In this document: positions 35,753 through 44,742 of the stretch, one piece after another
How positions within the stretch are numbered: the first letter of the stretch is position 1
Layout of the letters: each line of letters begins with the position of its first letter
Source of the DNA: JAYWDA01 sp043779185
GTDB taxonomy: Bacteria > Bdellovibrionota > Bdellovibrionia > Bdellovibrionales > Bdellovibrionaceae
Length of the DNA: 56,065 nt
Direction of reading: 5' to 3'
Assembly: GCA_043779185.1 (NCBI GenBank)
Contig: JAYWEQ010000106.1
Location: forward strand, 1-56,065
The notes under the pieces: generated by a model
The model's database searches: none
What the model saw: the letters and a program-made list of their open reading frames with translations, nothing else
What the model was told of the DNA's origin: nothing
Translations under genes and position numbers: made by a program

Positions 35753-36514
35753 ATGGGAAAGTACAGCAACTGGAATTTAAAAAGTCGGGATTTTTGGAAA
35801 GAGGGCTGGGGCTCATTATTCCTAGCCGTGCTAGCCGCTTTTACCATCCGTTGGGCTTTGATTGAGGCCTATGTGATTCCCTCTGGAAGTATGCTGCCAT
35901 CATTGCAGATTCACGATCATATTTTCGTCAATAAATTAGCTTATGGAATTCGTTTTCCATTTAGCGAAACATGGATGGCTCAGTGGGCGCAGCCGCAACG
36001 GGGCGACGTGATCGTTTTTAAATTTCCACTGGATATGAGCACAAATTTTGTCAAAAGAACCATCGGACTTCCGGGCGACAAAATTTATTATGAGCGCGGG
36101 ACTTTGTATATTAACGACAAGCCCATGGAAAAAAAGGCGCCAGTCACAGATATTGATTACAAGTGGCTCCGAGACGCCGATTTCAATGGCGAAGGCCGCT
36201 ATAAAGATGCAAAAGACAATTATGTTCATTTCACCGAACAGCTAGAAAACAAAGACCACGATATTTTACTTCGCAAAGGTCAAGGCAACGAAACTTTTGG
36301 TCCTGTGATCGTTCCTGAAGATCAGCTTTTTATGATGGGTGATAATCGCGATAATTCCAGAGACGGGCGAGAGTGGGGATTCCTTCCTCGTTCCTACATC
36401 TTAGGAAAAGCCAGTTTCGTATGGCTTAGCTGCGAAGAGACCTTGCCGATTCTTTCGATGGTGTGCAATCCGTTAACGATCCGCTGGGGTCGTTTTTTTC
36501 GTGGAGTGAATTAA
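35753..36514 (+). CDS. lepB: Type I signal peptidase, first of three
   Basis: 253 residues. An N-terminal membrane segment (SLFLAVLAAFTIRWALIEAY) precedes the catalytic Ser46 in VIPSGSM; the general base Lys101 is in FVKRTIGLPGDK; the box MGDNRDNSRDGREWG is intact. It removes Sec and Tat signal peptides at the outer face of the inner membrane. The start directly follows the lepA stop. It is closely similar to the second copy: both have a WAQPxRGDVIVFK stretch, pointing to a tandem duplication. Confidence 0.95.
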   Translation: MGKYSNWNLKSRDFWKEGWGSLFLAVLAAFTIRWALIEAYVIPSGSMLPSLQIHDHIFVNKLAYGIRFPFSETWMAQWAQPQRGDVIVFKFPLDMSTNFVKRTIGLPGDKIYYERGTLYINDKPMEKKAPVTDIDYKWLRDADFNGEGRYKDAKDNYVHFTEQLENKDHDILLRKGQGNETFGPVIVPEDQLFMMGDNRDNSRDGREWGFLPRSYILGKASFVWLSCEETLPILSMVCNPLTIRWGRFFRGVN

Positions 36515-36517
36515 TTC

Positions 36518-37216
36518 ATGTCGCCGCGGGGCCTGCAAGGAACCTGGAGGCAGGCCCTTGTCAGTTTTTTAGTACCAATTTTTTTAATTCTGAGTGTTCG
36601 CTGGGCTTTATTTGAGCCTTTTGTGATTCCGTCGGCCAGCATGGTGCCGAATCTTTTAGTTCACGATCATATCCTTGTTTTAAAATCTTCGATGGGCTTA
36701 CGCCTGCCGTTCAGTGATCACTGGCTTTTTCACTGGGCTCAGCCGAAGCGGGGCGATGTGATTGTTTTTAAATATCCAGAAAATCCCAATGTTTACTACA
36801 TCAAAAGGTTAATCGGCCTTCCCGGTGATAAAGTCGACGTCGAAAAAGGGCGAATTGTCGTCAATGGTAAGCCTTGGAAAACCTCAATGGCCACACCTCA
36901 AAATGACGATGAAGCTGGATTCAACTACTTCACAGAAAATTCAAGTGGTGAAGCTCATCGAATCAGGTTTTATGAAAACGAAGCTCCCTCTAGCGACAAA
37001 ACGACCTATGAGGTTCCGCCTGAGCATTTCTTTTTTATGGGAGATAATCGCGATCAATCCAGTGATGGACGGGTCTGGGGTTTTGTTCCCGAGCACTACC
37101 TTGTCGGACATGCCTGGGTGATTTGGCTGAGCTGTGAAAATACTTTGGCCTCAGCGTCCTACATTTGCGATTTTTCCACATTACGAAAAGACCGAATGTT
37201 TCATAAAGTTCATTAA
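36518..37216 (+). CDS. Type I signal peptidase, second of three
   Basis: 232 residues. Catalytic Ser41 lies in VIPSASM and Lys96 in YYIKRLIGLPGDKV; MGDNRDQSSDGRVWG is intact, so the enzyme should be active. One membrane segment (ALVSFLVPIFLILSVRWALF). It starts three bases after the first copy and shares the WAQPKRGDVIVFKYP stretch with it. The region between the Lys and the NRD box is different from copy one, where substrate preference may be set. Confidence 0.94.
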   Translation: MSPRGLQGTWRQALVSFLVPIFLILSVRWALFEPFVIPSASMVPNLLVHDHILVLKSSMGLRLPFSDHWLFHWAQPKRGDVIVFKYPENPNVYYIKRLIGLPGDKVDVEKGRIVVNGKPWKTSMATPQNDDEAGFNYFTENSSGEAHRIRFYENEAPSSDKTTYEVPPEHFFFMGDNRDQSSDGRVWGFVPEHYLVGHAWVIWLSCENTLASASYICDFSTLRKDRMFHKVH

Positions 37217-37278
37217 GTTCCTAGCAAGCCTTAGAAGTATTGTTTGACCAGCACGCCTGACCCTATGAAAATTGTTTG

Positions 37279-37968
37279 ATGGCACTTTTAAAAGGTTGGA
37301 AAGAGTTAGCATTGATCGTCTTATTAGCGGCCGTTTCGGCAACGATCGTTCGGCACTTTTTCTTGACGCCTTTTCGAGTCCCCTCGGGATCTATGCAGCC
37401 AGCTTTAAAGCCAGGTGATTTTATTTTTGTCTCGCAAGTGGCCTATGGAGTGGGCGTTTCTGAGTCTGAAAAATGGGCCGTCCTTCTGCCAGAGCGGGGG
37501 GACATTGTTACCTTCTATTATTCAGCCCAGGAAAAAACGGCCTATGTCAAAAGAGTGATTGGTCTTCCAGGCGATCGAATTGAAATGAAAAATAATCACC
37601 TGATTATTAATGGAACACCCCTCAGCTATACAATGCTGAATGATAAAACTGATCTTCCGAACCCTGAGTTTTTTGAACTTTTTGAAGAAAAATTTGGATC
37701 CACATCATGGCGGGTGATTTTAAAGAAACCTGAAAATATAAAAACCAGCAAATCTTTTCAAGCCCTTGTGGTTCCGCCTGGCGAAGTCTTTTTGCTCGGA
37801 GACAATCGTGACGTCAGTGATGATTCCCGTGACTGGGGCACTGTTCCAACTCAGCAAATTTTTGGTCGTGTTTCTTTGATCTGGTTATCCTTGGATCGCC
37901 AGCAGCTCTGGGCTGGAGACCGTTTTCCCTCGATGCGTTGGGAACGAATTTTAACCCGAGTTCATTGA
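37279..37968 (+). CDS. Type I signal peptidase, third of three
   Basis: 229 residues from the ATG at 37279; a TTG one codon earlier is in frame and neither has a clear ribosome binding site. Ser38 in VPSGSM, Lys91 in YVKRVIGLPGDRI and LGDNRDVSDDSRDWG are present, so it should be catalytically competent. It is more diverged than the first two (PERGDIVTFYY in place of QRGDVIVFK) and is separated from them by 62 bases. Its stop codon lies inside the -35 of the candidate pyrB promoter. Confidence 0.93.
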   Translation: MALLKGWKELALIVLLAAVSATIVRHFFLTPFRVPSGSMQPALKPGDFIFVSQVAYGVGVSESEKWAVLLPERGDIVTFYYSAQEKTAYVKRVIGLPGDRIEMKNNHLIINGTPLSYTMLNDKTDLPNPEFFELFEEKFGSTSWRVILKKPENIKTSKSFQALVVPPGEVFLLGDNRDVSDDSRDWGTVPTQQIFGRVSLIWLSLDRQQLWAGDRFPSMRWERILTRVH

Positions 37969-37994
37969 CAATGATCAACTTTTTCCGCTAGCCT
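37965..37994 (+). promoter_or_regulatory. Candidate pyrB promoter giving a leaderless message
   Basis: TTGACA (perfect -35) and TAGCCT are separated by 18 bases. The ATG of pyrB is only eight bases after the -10, so transcription would start at or within two bases of the start codon. No ribosome binding site is evident. Confidence 0.5.
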
Positions 37995-38002
37995 CAGGGC
38001 CA

Positions 38003-38896
38003 ATGTCCCACCTCAAAGGTCTGCTCGATCTTAAAGATTTAAAACAAGAAAAGATCCTTAACCTTTTTCAATTAGCAAAAAGTCTTAAGCAGGAAAAATC
38101 AGTGTCCCTTCAGGGCCGCGGTTCGGCGATTTTACTTTTTCTTGAGCCCAGCACCCGAACGCGCGTTAGTTTTGAAGTCGCTTGCCAGCGTGAGGGCTAT
38201 CATTCGATCGTGATTCAGGGAAAAGCAGCGACCAGTCTGGAAAAAGAAGAAAGTTTGGAAGATACTTTTTTAAACTTAGGCGCCATGGATCCCGCCGTGC
38301 TGATCGTTAGGGCTGGCGACGATTATAATTTAACTGAATTTTCAACTGAGTTCAAAATTCCTGTCATCAATGCCGGCTGGGGAATGCAAGGTCATCCCAC
38401 GCAAGCTTTATTGGATGCTTTTACCCTGTTCGAAAAATGGGGAACTGTAGCTGGAAAAAAGCTTTTTATGGTCGGGGATATCGGTCACAGCCGGGTGGCA
38501 CAATCCCACTTCGAGCTAGCGCGTATTTTAGGCTATGAAATTCGAATTTTTGCCCACGAAAGCCTTCTGCCTAAAAATTTAAAGGTCGCGTCTTTTAAAA
38601 AAGCTGAAGATGGCCTTGAGTGGTGTGATGCCGTTATGGCTCTAAGAACGCAAAAAGAGCGGCACGGGGCTCAGCTCAGCATGGAAGGTTTTAATGCCGA
38701 GTGGGGCCTTCACTCTAAAAATATCAAAGCTCTTAAAAAAACAGCATTTATTATGCATCCCGGGCCTGTGAACTGGGGTCTTGAGTTATCGCCAGAAATC
38801 AAATCAGATTCACGCTCAATTATCCTTGAACAAGTCGAGTGCGGAGTTTACCTTCGACAGGCTTTATTACGAATGTGTCGGGAAGGAATATGGTGA
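38003..38896 (+). CDS. pyrB: Aspartate carbamoyltransferase catalytic subunit
   Basis: 297 residues. It joins carbamoyl phosphate and aspartate in pyrimidine synthesis. The carbamoyl-phosphate site FLEPSTRTRVSFE and the HPTQALLDAFT motif are intact. The C-terminal motif usually written GPVNRG reads GPVNWG here, a change at a normally conserved Arg. It starts the pyrB-carA-unknown-carB operon, in which carA overlaps its end by seven bases. pyrI is not seen; the enzyme is likely of the type without a classical regulatory subunit. pyrG, later in the same pathway, is in this window at 5645. Confidence 0.95.
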   Translation: MSHLKGLLDLKDLKQEKILNLFQLAKSLKQEKSVSLQGRGSAILLFLEPSTRTRVSFEVACQREGYHSIVIQGKAATSLEKEESLEDTFLNLGAMDPAVLIVRAGDDYNLTEFSTEFKIPVINAGWGMQGHPTQALLDAFTLFEKWGTVAGKKLFMVGDIGHSRVAQSHFELARILGYEIRIFAHESLLPKNLKVASFKKAEDGLEWCDAVMALRTQKERHGAQLSMEGFNAEWGLHSKNIKALKKTAFIMHPGPVNWGLELSPEIKSDSRSIILEQVECGVYLRQALLRMCREGIW

Positions 38897-39969
38897 CAAC
38901 TTTGGTTCAGGGCCATCTTGTTCTAGAAACAGGCGAAGTCTTTTCGGGAAAACTTTCCTCTCAGTCCGAGCGTGCTGGTGAGGTGGTTTTTAATACCTCT
39001 CACGCCGGTTACGAAGAAATCGCCACTGATGCCTCTTATTTTAGTCAGATTGTCGTCATGACCGCGCCGATGATGGGAAATTACGGAGTCGACGATAAAG
39101 TTTGGGAATCGGATCGCCTATGGATCGAGGGATTTGTTTGTGTCCAAATCCAAAATTCAGTCCGCGATATTTCCTGGCAAAATCGCTTGAAAGAGCAAAA
39201 GATTCCGTTGTTAAGTGAGATCGACACCCGCAAACTAGTTTTAAGATTGCGCCAAGGAACACCATGGGGCGCCATCGTCGTGGCCCCAACTGTCGAAGAA
39301 GCAAAAGCTAGGGCTAAAGGATTGATTGCCGAAAAAAAGAAAATCGATAAAGACTGGGTTTATATGGTTTCTCGGAAAGTGGCTGAAGTTCGCAAAGGCG
39401 AAAATCTGCGCGGCCCGAAAATGGCTGTTATCGATTTTGGCAGCAAAGAAAATATTTTGCGCGAATTATCCCATTTTTGTTCTGAAATAAAAATTTTTAA
39501 TTCCAGGGCTTCGGCCGAAGATATAATGGCTTACAAAGCCCAAGGTGTGATGCTAACCAACGGCCCCGGTGATCCGGGCGATGTTCAAGTGGCTGTCGAA
39601 ACTGTTCAAAAGCTGCTTGGAAAAACGCCGATCTTCGGCATTTGTATGGGCCATCAAATTTTGGCCCTTGCGCTCGGAGCAAAGACTTACAAGTTAAAGT
39701 TTGGCCATCGTGGTTCGAACCACCCCATCAAAGACAGCCTTCTTAACCGAATCTACATGAGCAGCCAAAATCATGGCTATGCGGTCGACGAAAAAACTTT
39801 ACCCTCAGATGTTAAGGTCACCCAGATTAATCTTAACGATCAGACGGTGGCAGGTCTCTTCAGCGAAAAAAGAAAATGTTTAGGAATCCAATATCACCCT
39901 GAAAGTTGTCCCGGTCCCCATGAGGGCCGAGATCTTTTTAAGTTTTTCCTTGAGAGGGTTCTATTGTGA
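38890..39969 (+). CDS. carA: Carbamoyl-phosphate synthase small chain (glutaminase)
   Basis: 359 residues from the ATG at 38890 (AAGGA just upstream); an earlier in-frame ATG at 38839 lies inside pyrB and would add 17 unrelated residues. The N-terminal domain begins LVLETGEVFSGKL. The class I amidotransferase half has the nucleophile in GICMGHQILALALG and the His-Glu pair in GIQYHPESC. It supplies ammonia from glutamine to CarB. Its last four bases overlap the next gene (GTGA). Confidence 0.96.
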   Translation: MVTTLVQGHLVLETGEVFSGKLSSQSERAGEVVFNTSHAGYEEIATDASYFSQIVVMTAPMMGNYGVDDKVWESDRLWIEGFVCVQIQNSVRDISWQNRLKEQKIPLLSEIDTRKLVLRLRQGTPWGAIVVAPTVEEAKARAKGLIAEKKKIDKDWVYMVSRKVAEVRKGENLRGPKMAVIDFGSKENILRELSHFCSEIKIFNSRASAEDIMAYKAQGVMLTNGPGDPGDVQVAVETVQKLLGKTPIFGICMGHQILALALGAKTYKLKFGHRGSNHPIKDSLLNRIYMSSQNHGYAVDEKTLPSDVKVTQINLNDQTVAGLFSEKRKCLGIQYHPESCPGPHEGRDLFKFFLERVLL

Positions 39970-40616
39970 ATGAATTTGAAAAACTGATGGGCAAAATCCT
40001 TCAGTGTTTTGCCGGCGAAAATATGAAGGAAGAGCTCGCACAAGCGAAAAAAGAATTTTTTGGCAATGTTGCTTTGTCTGAAGACAGCTCAGGGCAGTTT
40101 GAAATGCGCATGGCGCAGTTCTACGATTGGTACTTTTTCACTCGCCCCTTAAGTGGTTATGGGCAAACGCCTTTGAATTCCTGCTTTATGGCGCGGGAGC
40201 TGCGTTTTTCAGAGCAAGAAAAACATCTTCTAGAATCTCTCAAGCAAAATATTCATTCCCTTTTTCAATTTATAAAAATTAAAGACGAAGATGTTCATAT
40301 TAAAGATTTATTAAAGGGACAAAAGCTGGTCGTTAAAAAATCGCCTTGGATTTACGGTTTTGAAGTGAACGAATTTTTTGAGGCTCGTCTGATTCCTTTG
40401 GGTGAAACCTACATGTTCGCTCGCGGTATGTGTTTTCATCCGCAAAGTGCTTCTTCATATATTCTTTCAGAGATCAAGGCACACGCCAAAGATCCTGATA
40501 AAAACCCGGATCATTTGATGCTGAAGCTGATAAAAATGCGTTATAAATTTGAGCAGTATAAACACCTTCAGCCCGATATGATTTACTCAAACGACAGTAA
40601 AGTTTTATCGCGTTGA
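39966..40616 (+). CDS. Unknown protein encoded between carA and carB
   Basis: 216 residues, GTG start overlapping the carA stop. No signal peptide or membrane segment, so cytoplasmic. It contains FYDWYFFTRPLSGYGQTPLN, then a helical stretch and HIKDLLKGQKLVVKKS, GFEVNEFFEARLIPLGETYM and HPQSASSYILSEIK. By eye the order (an acidic/aromatic helix, a TPL motif, an 'IKDLL.G' strand and an 'aRLIP' strand) recalls uncharacterised proteins that often carry SEC-C zinc motifs, but no SEC-C motif is present here. Its tight placement suggests a role tied to carbamoyl phosphate synthesis or simply co-regulation. Confidence 0.75.
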   Translation: MNEFEKLMGKILQCFAGENMKEELAQAKKEFFGNVALSEDSSGQFEMRMAQFYDWYFFTRPLSGYGQTPLNSCFMARELRFSEQEKHLLESLKQNIHSLFQFIKIKDEDVHIKDLLKGQKLVVKKSPWIYGFEVNEFFEARLIPLGETYMFARGMCFHPQSASSYILSEIKAHAKDPDKNPDHLMLKLIKMRYKFEQYKHLQPDMIYSNDSKVLSR

Positions 40617-40635
40617 TAGGAATTACAGGGGGACT

Positions 40636-43600
40636 ATGCCTCGCCGTCAGGACGTCAAAAAGGTTTTAATTATTGGCAGCGGACCCATTGTTATCGGTCA
40701 AGCTTGTGAATTTGATTACTCTGGCACTCAGGCCTGTAAAGCTTTGATGAAGGAAGGGCTTGAAGTCATTTTGGTGAATTCAAATCCCGCCACGATTATG
40801 ACTGATCCTGATATTGCGACTCGGGTTTATGTTGAACCCCTTAAGGTGGAATTCTTAGAAAAAATCATTGAACAAGAGCGCCCAGACTCTGTCATTCCAA
40901 CCTTGGGTGGACAAACGGCTTTGAACTTGGCTTTGCAGTTGCACGGCGAAGGAATCTTAGAAAAGTACAATGTCCGACTGCTGGGGGCAACGCCTGAAGT
41001 GATTCGCGCCGCTGAAGACCGTGAAACTTTTCGTGGAATTTTGGATAAAGTCGGCGCGAAATATCCCGCCAGTTTTTTAATTAGAAATTTTGAAGATGGG
41101 CTTAAAGCAGGTGATGACCTGGGTTATCCATTGATCCTTCGCCCTAATTACACTCTCGGTGGCGGTGGGGGCGGCATCGCTTACACTCCGGATGATTATA
41201 AAAGTATGCTTGTTCAGGCGTTGCACGAAAGTCCAACGTCGGAAGTTTTAGTGGAAGCCAGCATTTTGGGATGGAAAGAATTCGAACTTGAAGTCATGCG
41301 TGATAAAGCCGGCACATTTGTTGTCGTCTGTTCTATCGAAAACTTTGATCCTTGCGGCGTGCACACGGGTGACAGTATCACGGTCGCTCCTCATCTGACT
41401 TTACCGGACTGTGAATATCAAGCGATGCGGGATGAAGCTTGTAAAATATTAAATGAAGTGGGTGTTGAAACTGGCGGTGCCAATATTCAGTTTGCCACTC
41501 ATCCGGTCACCAATGAACGTGTCGTGATTGAAATGAATCCCAGGGTCAGTCGGTCTTCGGCCTTGGCCAGCAAGGCCACGGGTTTTCCTATCGCTAAAAT
41601 CGCGGCCTTGTTAGCAGTTGGTTATACGCTCGATGAAATTCAAAATGACATCACTAAAACGACGCCGTCGTGCTATGAACCGGCCTTAGATTACGTTGTG
41701 ACTAAAATTCCTCGATTTGCGTTTGAAAAATTTCCGGGAGCTAAAGACTTACTGACCACTCAAATGAAAAGTGTGGGCGAAGTCATGGGGATTGGCCGAA
41801 CTTTTCAGGAATCCCTCATGAAAGCCTTGGCGTCTTTGGAAATGCACCCCGAAGCCATTCCTGAAGTTAATTACGCTGTTGACCGGATCTCTTATCCCAA
41901 CAGTCAAAGGATCTGGCATATTTTTCAAGCTTTTAGAATCGGCAAAACGGTAGCAGAAATCAATGAGCTAACGGGAATTACGCCTTGGTTTTTAGAGCAA
42001 ATCGAAGGCCTGATTCAGTTTGAAAAACAATTTATTGATCTTTACCAACAAGATCCCATTGATGCCTTAATTCAAGGGAAGCGAAAAGGATTTTCGGACG
42101 CAAGGCTTGCAAGACTTCTTAGCTCCTCTGCAACGATGAATGAAGAAAGTATTCGACTGCAGAGGGAGCGAGCTAAAATTTTTCCTGGCTACGCCCAGGT
42201 CGATACCTGCGCTGGCGAATTTGCTTCGGCAACGCCTTATTTTTATTCTTCGTACTGGTTGGAATCCACGCCAATTCCCAATTTTAAAAACAGTGTTGCG
42301 ATTATTGGCAGCGGGCCCAATCGGATTGGGCAAGGGATCGAATTTGATTACAGCTGCGTCCGGGGTGTAAAGGCCTTTCAAAAATCCGGTAAAAAAGTTG
42401 CGATGATCAATTCAAATCCTGAAACGGTCTCAACGGATTATGACACTTCTGATATTTTATTTTTTGAACCTTTGACCTCAGAAAGTTTGATCGAGATTTT
42501 TCGTTTTATTGAACCGTCAGGTTTTGTTTCCCAGCTGGGTGGTCAAACGCCCATTTCCTTAGCTCCGTCGCTAGTGAAAGCCGGTTATAAACTTTTAGGA
42601 TCGACTCTGGATTCCATTGACCTTGCAGAAGATCGCGCGCAATTCACAAAAATTTGCCAAGAGCTTGATTTTAAGATTCCAAAGTCCACCATGGCAGGAA
42701 CTTTTAATGAAGCTTTAAAAGGCGAAGCTCTATTAGGTTTTCCTATGATTTTAAGACCCAGTTATGTTTTGGGGGGTCGGCGCATGGAAGTGGTCGAAAA
42801 TTCAGAAGAGCTTAAATCCTATTTTGACCGCTACCACGAGTTTTTTACCCATGAAAAACCTTGTTTGATGGATCAGTTTTTAGAGGGCGCTTTAGAAGTT
42901 GATGTCGACTTAGTTCGCGGTGACGACTGGAATTTGATTGGTGGTGTGATTGAACATATCGAAGCCGCCGGTGTTCATTCGGGTGATAGCATGGGGGTCC
43001 TTCCTCCTCAGCGGCTCAAAGAGTCCACCTGCGAGCGCATTGAACAAATGAGTCGCCAACTTGCCGATCGTATGAAAGTGATTGGCCACTTGAATTTACA
43101 ATTAGCCATTAAAAATGACGAAGTTTATATGCTGGAAGCCAATCCGCGAAGCTCGCGTTCAGTTCCATTCATCGCAAAAGCCACCAGCATTCCTTTGATT
43201 GATCTAGGGGCTAAGGCCATGTTGGGCGTCAAAGCTAAAGATCTTAATTTGAAAGCTTGGAACTGGCGGAAAAGCCCCACTGTTTCTGTCAAAGGCGTTG
43301 TTTTTCCGTTTAAAAAATTCTCTGAAGCTGATTCTATTTTAGGACCTGAAATGAAATCCACCGGCGAAAGCATGGGCCGTGGCAAAGATTATTCTGAAGC
43401 TTTAATGAAAGCTTTTATTTCAAGTTCGATCAAACTTCCCGAAAAAGGCGAAGTCTTTTTATCTTTACGAGATAAAGACAAAGAGGACATTCAACTTCTT
43501 GCACGGCAATTGATGGATTTAGGTTATTCATTGTCGGCCACAGCAGGAACCGCTCAGTTTTTAGAAAGTCGTGGTCTGAATTGTTTATCCTTAAGAAAAG

Positions 43601-43839
43601 TCCACGAAGGGCGACCCCATTGTGTAGACCGCATCCGATCCGGTGAAGTGGCCTTTGTGATCAACACCACAACTGGACGAAGGTCTATTGAAGCCAGCTT
43701 CGACATTCGTCGAGCTTGCACCGACTACAGCATTCCATGTTTAACAGAAAGTGACGCCGCCGAAGCGTTTGTGCTAGCGTTGAAGCGAGCTCGTTCCAAA
43801 TCCATCGAGGTGCGAGCTCTTCCGCCAATTCAGCACTAA
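40636..43839 (+). CDS. carB: Carbamoyl-phosphate synthase large chain
   Basis: 1067 residues, complete. Two homologous ATP-grasp halves are visible: the first opens with KKVLIIGSGPIVIGQACEFD, the second with SVAIIGSGPNRIGQGIEFDY. Phosphate-loop and metal-site residues (VIEMNPRVSRSSALASKATG in the first; MLEANPRSSRSVPFIAKA in the second) are intact. The C-terminal allosteric MGS-like domain starts around GEVFLSLRDKD. It uses bicarbonate, two ATP and the ammonia from CarA; the product goes to PyrB and to arginine synthesis. Confidence 0.98.
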   Translation: MPRRQDVKKVLIIGSGPIVIGQACEFDYSGTQACKALMKEGLEVILVNSNPATIMTDPDIATRVYVEPLKVEFLEKIIEQERPDSVIPTLGGQTALNLALQLHGEGILEKYNVRLLGATPEVIRAAEDRETFRGILDKVGAKYPASFLIRNFEDGLKAGDDLGYPLILRPNYTLGGGGGGIAYTPDDYKSMLVQALHESPTSEVLVEASILGWKEFELEVMRDKAGTFVVVCSIENFDPCGVHTGDSITVAPHLTLPDCEYQAMRDEACKILNEVGVETGGANIQFATHPVTNERVVIEMNPRVSRSSALASKATGFPIAKIAALLAVGYTLDEIQNDITKTTPSCYEPALDYVVTKIPRFAFEKFPGAKDLLTTQMKSVGEVMGIGRTFQESLMKALASLEMHPEAIPEVNYAVDRISYPNSQRIWHIFQAFRIGKTVAEINELTGITPWFLEQIEGLIQFEKQFIDLYQQDPIDALIQGKRKGFSDARLARLLSSSATMNEESIRLQRERAKIFPGYAQVDTCAGEFASATPYFYSSYWLESTPIPNFKNSVAIIGSGPNRIGQGIEFDYSCVRGVKAFQKSGKKVAMINSNPETVSTDYDTSDILFFEPLTSESLIEIFRFIEPSGFVSQLGGQTPISLAPSLVKAGYKLLGSTLDSIDLAEDRAQFTKICQELDFKIPKSTMAGTFNEALKGEALLGFPMILRPSYVLGGRRMEVVENSEELKSYFDRYHEFFTHEKPCLMDQFLEGALEVDVDLVRGDDWNLIGGVIEHIEAAGVHSGDSMGVLPPQRLKESTCERIEQMSRQLADRMKVIGHLNLQLAIKNDEVYMLEANPRSSRSVPFIAKATSIPLIDLGAKAMLGVKAKDLNLKAWNWRKSPTVSVKGVVFPFKKFSEADSILGPEMKSTGESMGRGKDYSEALMKAFISSSIKLPEKGEVFLSLRDKDKEDIQLLARQLMDLGYSLSATAGTAQFLESRGLNCLSLRKVHEGRPHCVDRIRSGEVAFVINTTTGRRSIEASFDIRRACTDYSIPCLTESDAAEAFVLALKRARSKSIEVRALPPIQH

Positions 43840-43860
43840 GGATTGGCAGTTGGAGGAGTC

Positions 43861-44742
43861 TTGCAGCAATTTTTAAAGATCTTTATGGCCCTCCTTTTTG
43901 TTGGATTCGCGGCCGTGGCGGAATCAAACCCAAAAGAAATTACCATTGGTCTTAACCCTGGTGGCGACCCAGAACTTTTAAAAAAGCAAGGCATTGATCT
44001 TGCCCAACTTCTGCAAAAAGAATTAAGTCTGCCTGTCAATATCTACATTGCAAAAAACTACGTCGGTTTAGCCGAAGCGATGAAATCCAAAAAAGTTGAT
44101 TTTGCTTTTTTGTCCTCAATGACTTTTGCACTTTCTGAAAAAGACGCTGGCGCCAAAGTTTTACTAAAAAAAGTTTATATGGGACCTTTTTATTATTCCG
44201 TGATTCTTGTTAGGAAAGATTCAAAATTTAAAAAAGTCGAAGATTTAAAAGGCCACAAATTAACTTTCGTCGATAGCAATTCGGCTTCGGGATATTTGCA
44301 TCCTGAAGCTATGATTCGAAAAAAACATCTTAGCGACAAGGATTTCAAAGATATTCAGTACTCAGGAAATCATTCAAAGTCGGTTGCCATGCTAGAAAAT
44401 AAAGAGACCGAGGCCATTGCCACCTTCAGCGATGATGCGAACGGAACCAGTGGCGCCTGGACCAAATTTGCAAAAAAAGGATCTTCTTTTCGGGTCTTGT
44501 GGGTCAGCGAACCGATCCCTAATGATCCTTTTTGTGTACGCCAAGATTTTTATAATGACTATCCTAAGCTGACTCATACGTTGATGTTCAGCTTGATCGA
44601 TATCCTTAGTAATTACAAAGAATCGGGGCGATTTTCTGAAGTTCTAGGGGCTAAAGATTTAATGCCGGCCACCAGCCGACAATATGATCCCGTTCGAGAT
44701 ATGGTAAAAAGTCTTGATGTTGTTGAGGCCCAGTCCAAATGA
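43861..44742 (+). CDS. PhnD-type periplasmic binding protein in pilus locus
   Basis: 293 residues. The TTG at 43861 is chosen: GGAGGAG lies immediately before it and it begins a signal peptide (MQQFLKIFMALLFVGFAAVA). An earlier TTG (43843) is also in frame. The mature protein has the PhnD-type phosphate/phosphonate-binding pattern: ITIGLNPGGDPELLKKQG, KVDFAFLSSMTFAL, YYSVILVRKDS and LKGHKLTFVDSNSASGYLHP. It overlaps the ABC ATPase gene by four bases. Binding proteins normally pair with importers, but the two genes after it encode an ABC-2 type transporter. In Myxococcus the gene at this position is pilG; whether this protein does the same job is not known. Confidence 0.8.
   Translation: MQQFLKIFMALLFVGFAAVAESNPKEITIGLNPGGDPELLKKQGIDLAQLLQKELSLPVNIYIAKNYVGLAEAMKSKKVDFAFLSSMTFALSEKDAGAKVLLKKVYMGPFYYSVILVRKDSKFKKVEDLKGHKLTFVDSNSASGYLHPEAMIRKKHLSDKDFKDIQYSGNHSKSVAMLENKETEAIATFSDDANGTSGAWTKFAKKGSSFRVLWVSEPIPNDPFCVRQDFYNDYPKLTHTLMFSLIDILSNYKESGRFSEVLGAKDLMPATSRQYDPVRDMVKSLDVVEAQSK

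Noticed and set aside
37244..37269. TTGACC and TATGAA before the third signal peptidase gene
   Set aside because: The spacing is only 14 bases, too short for a normal promoter.
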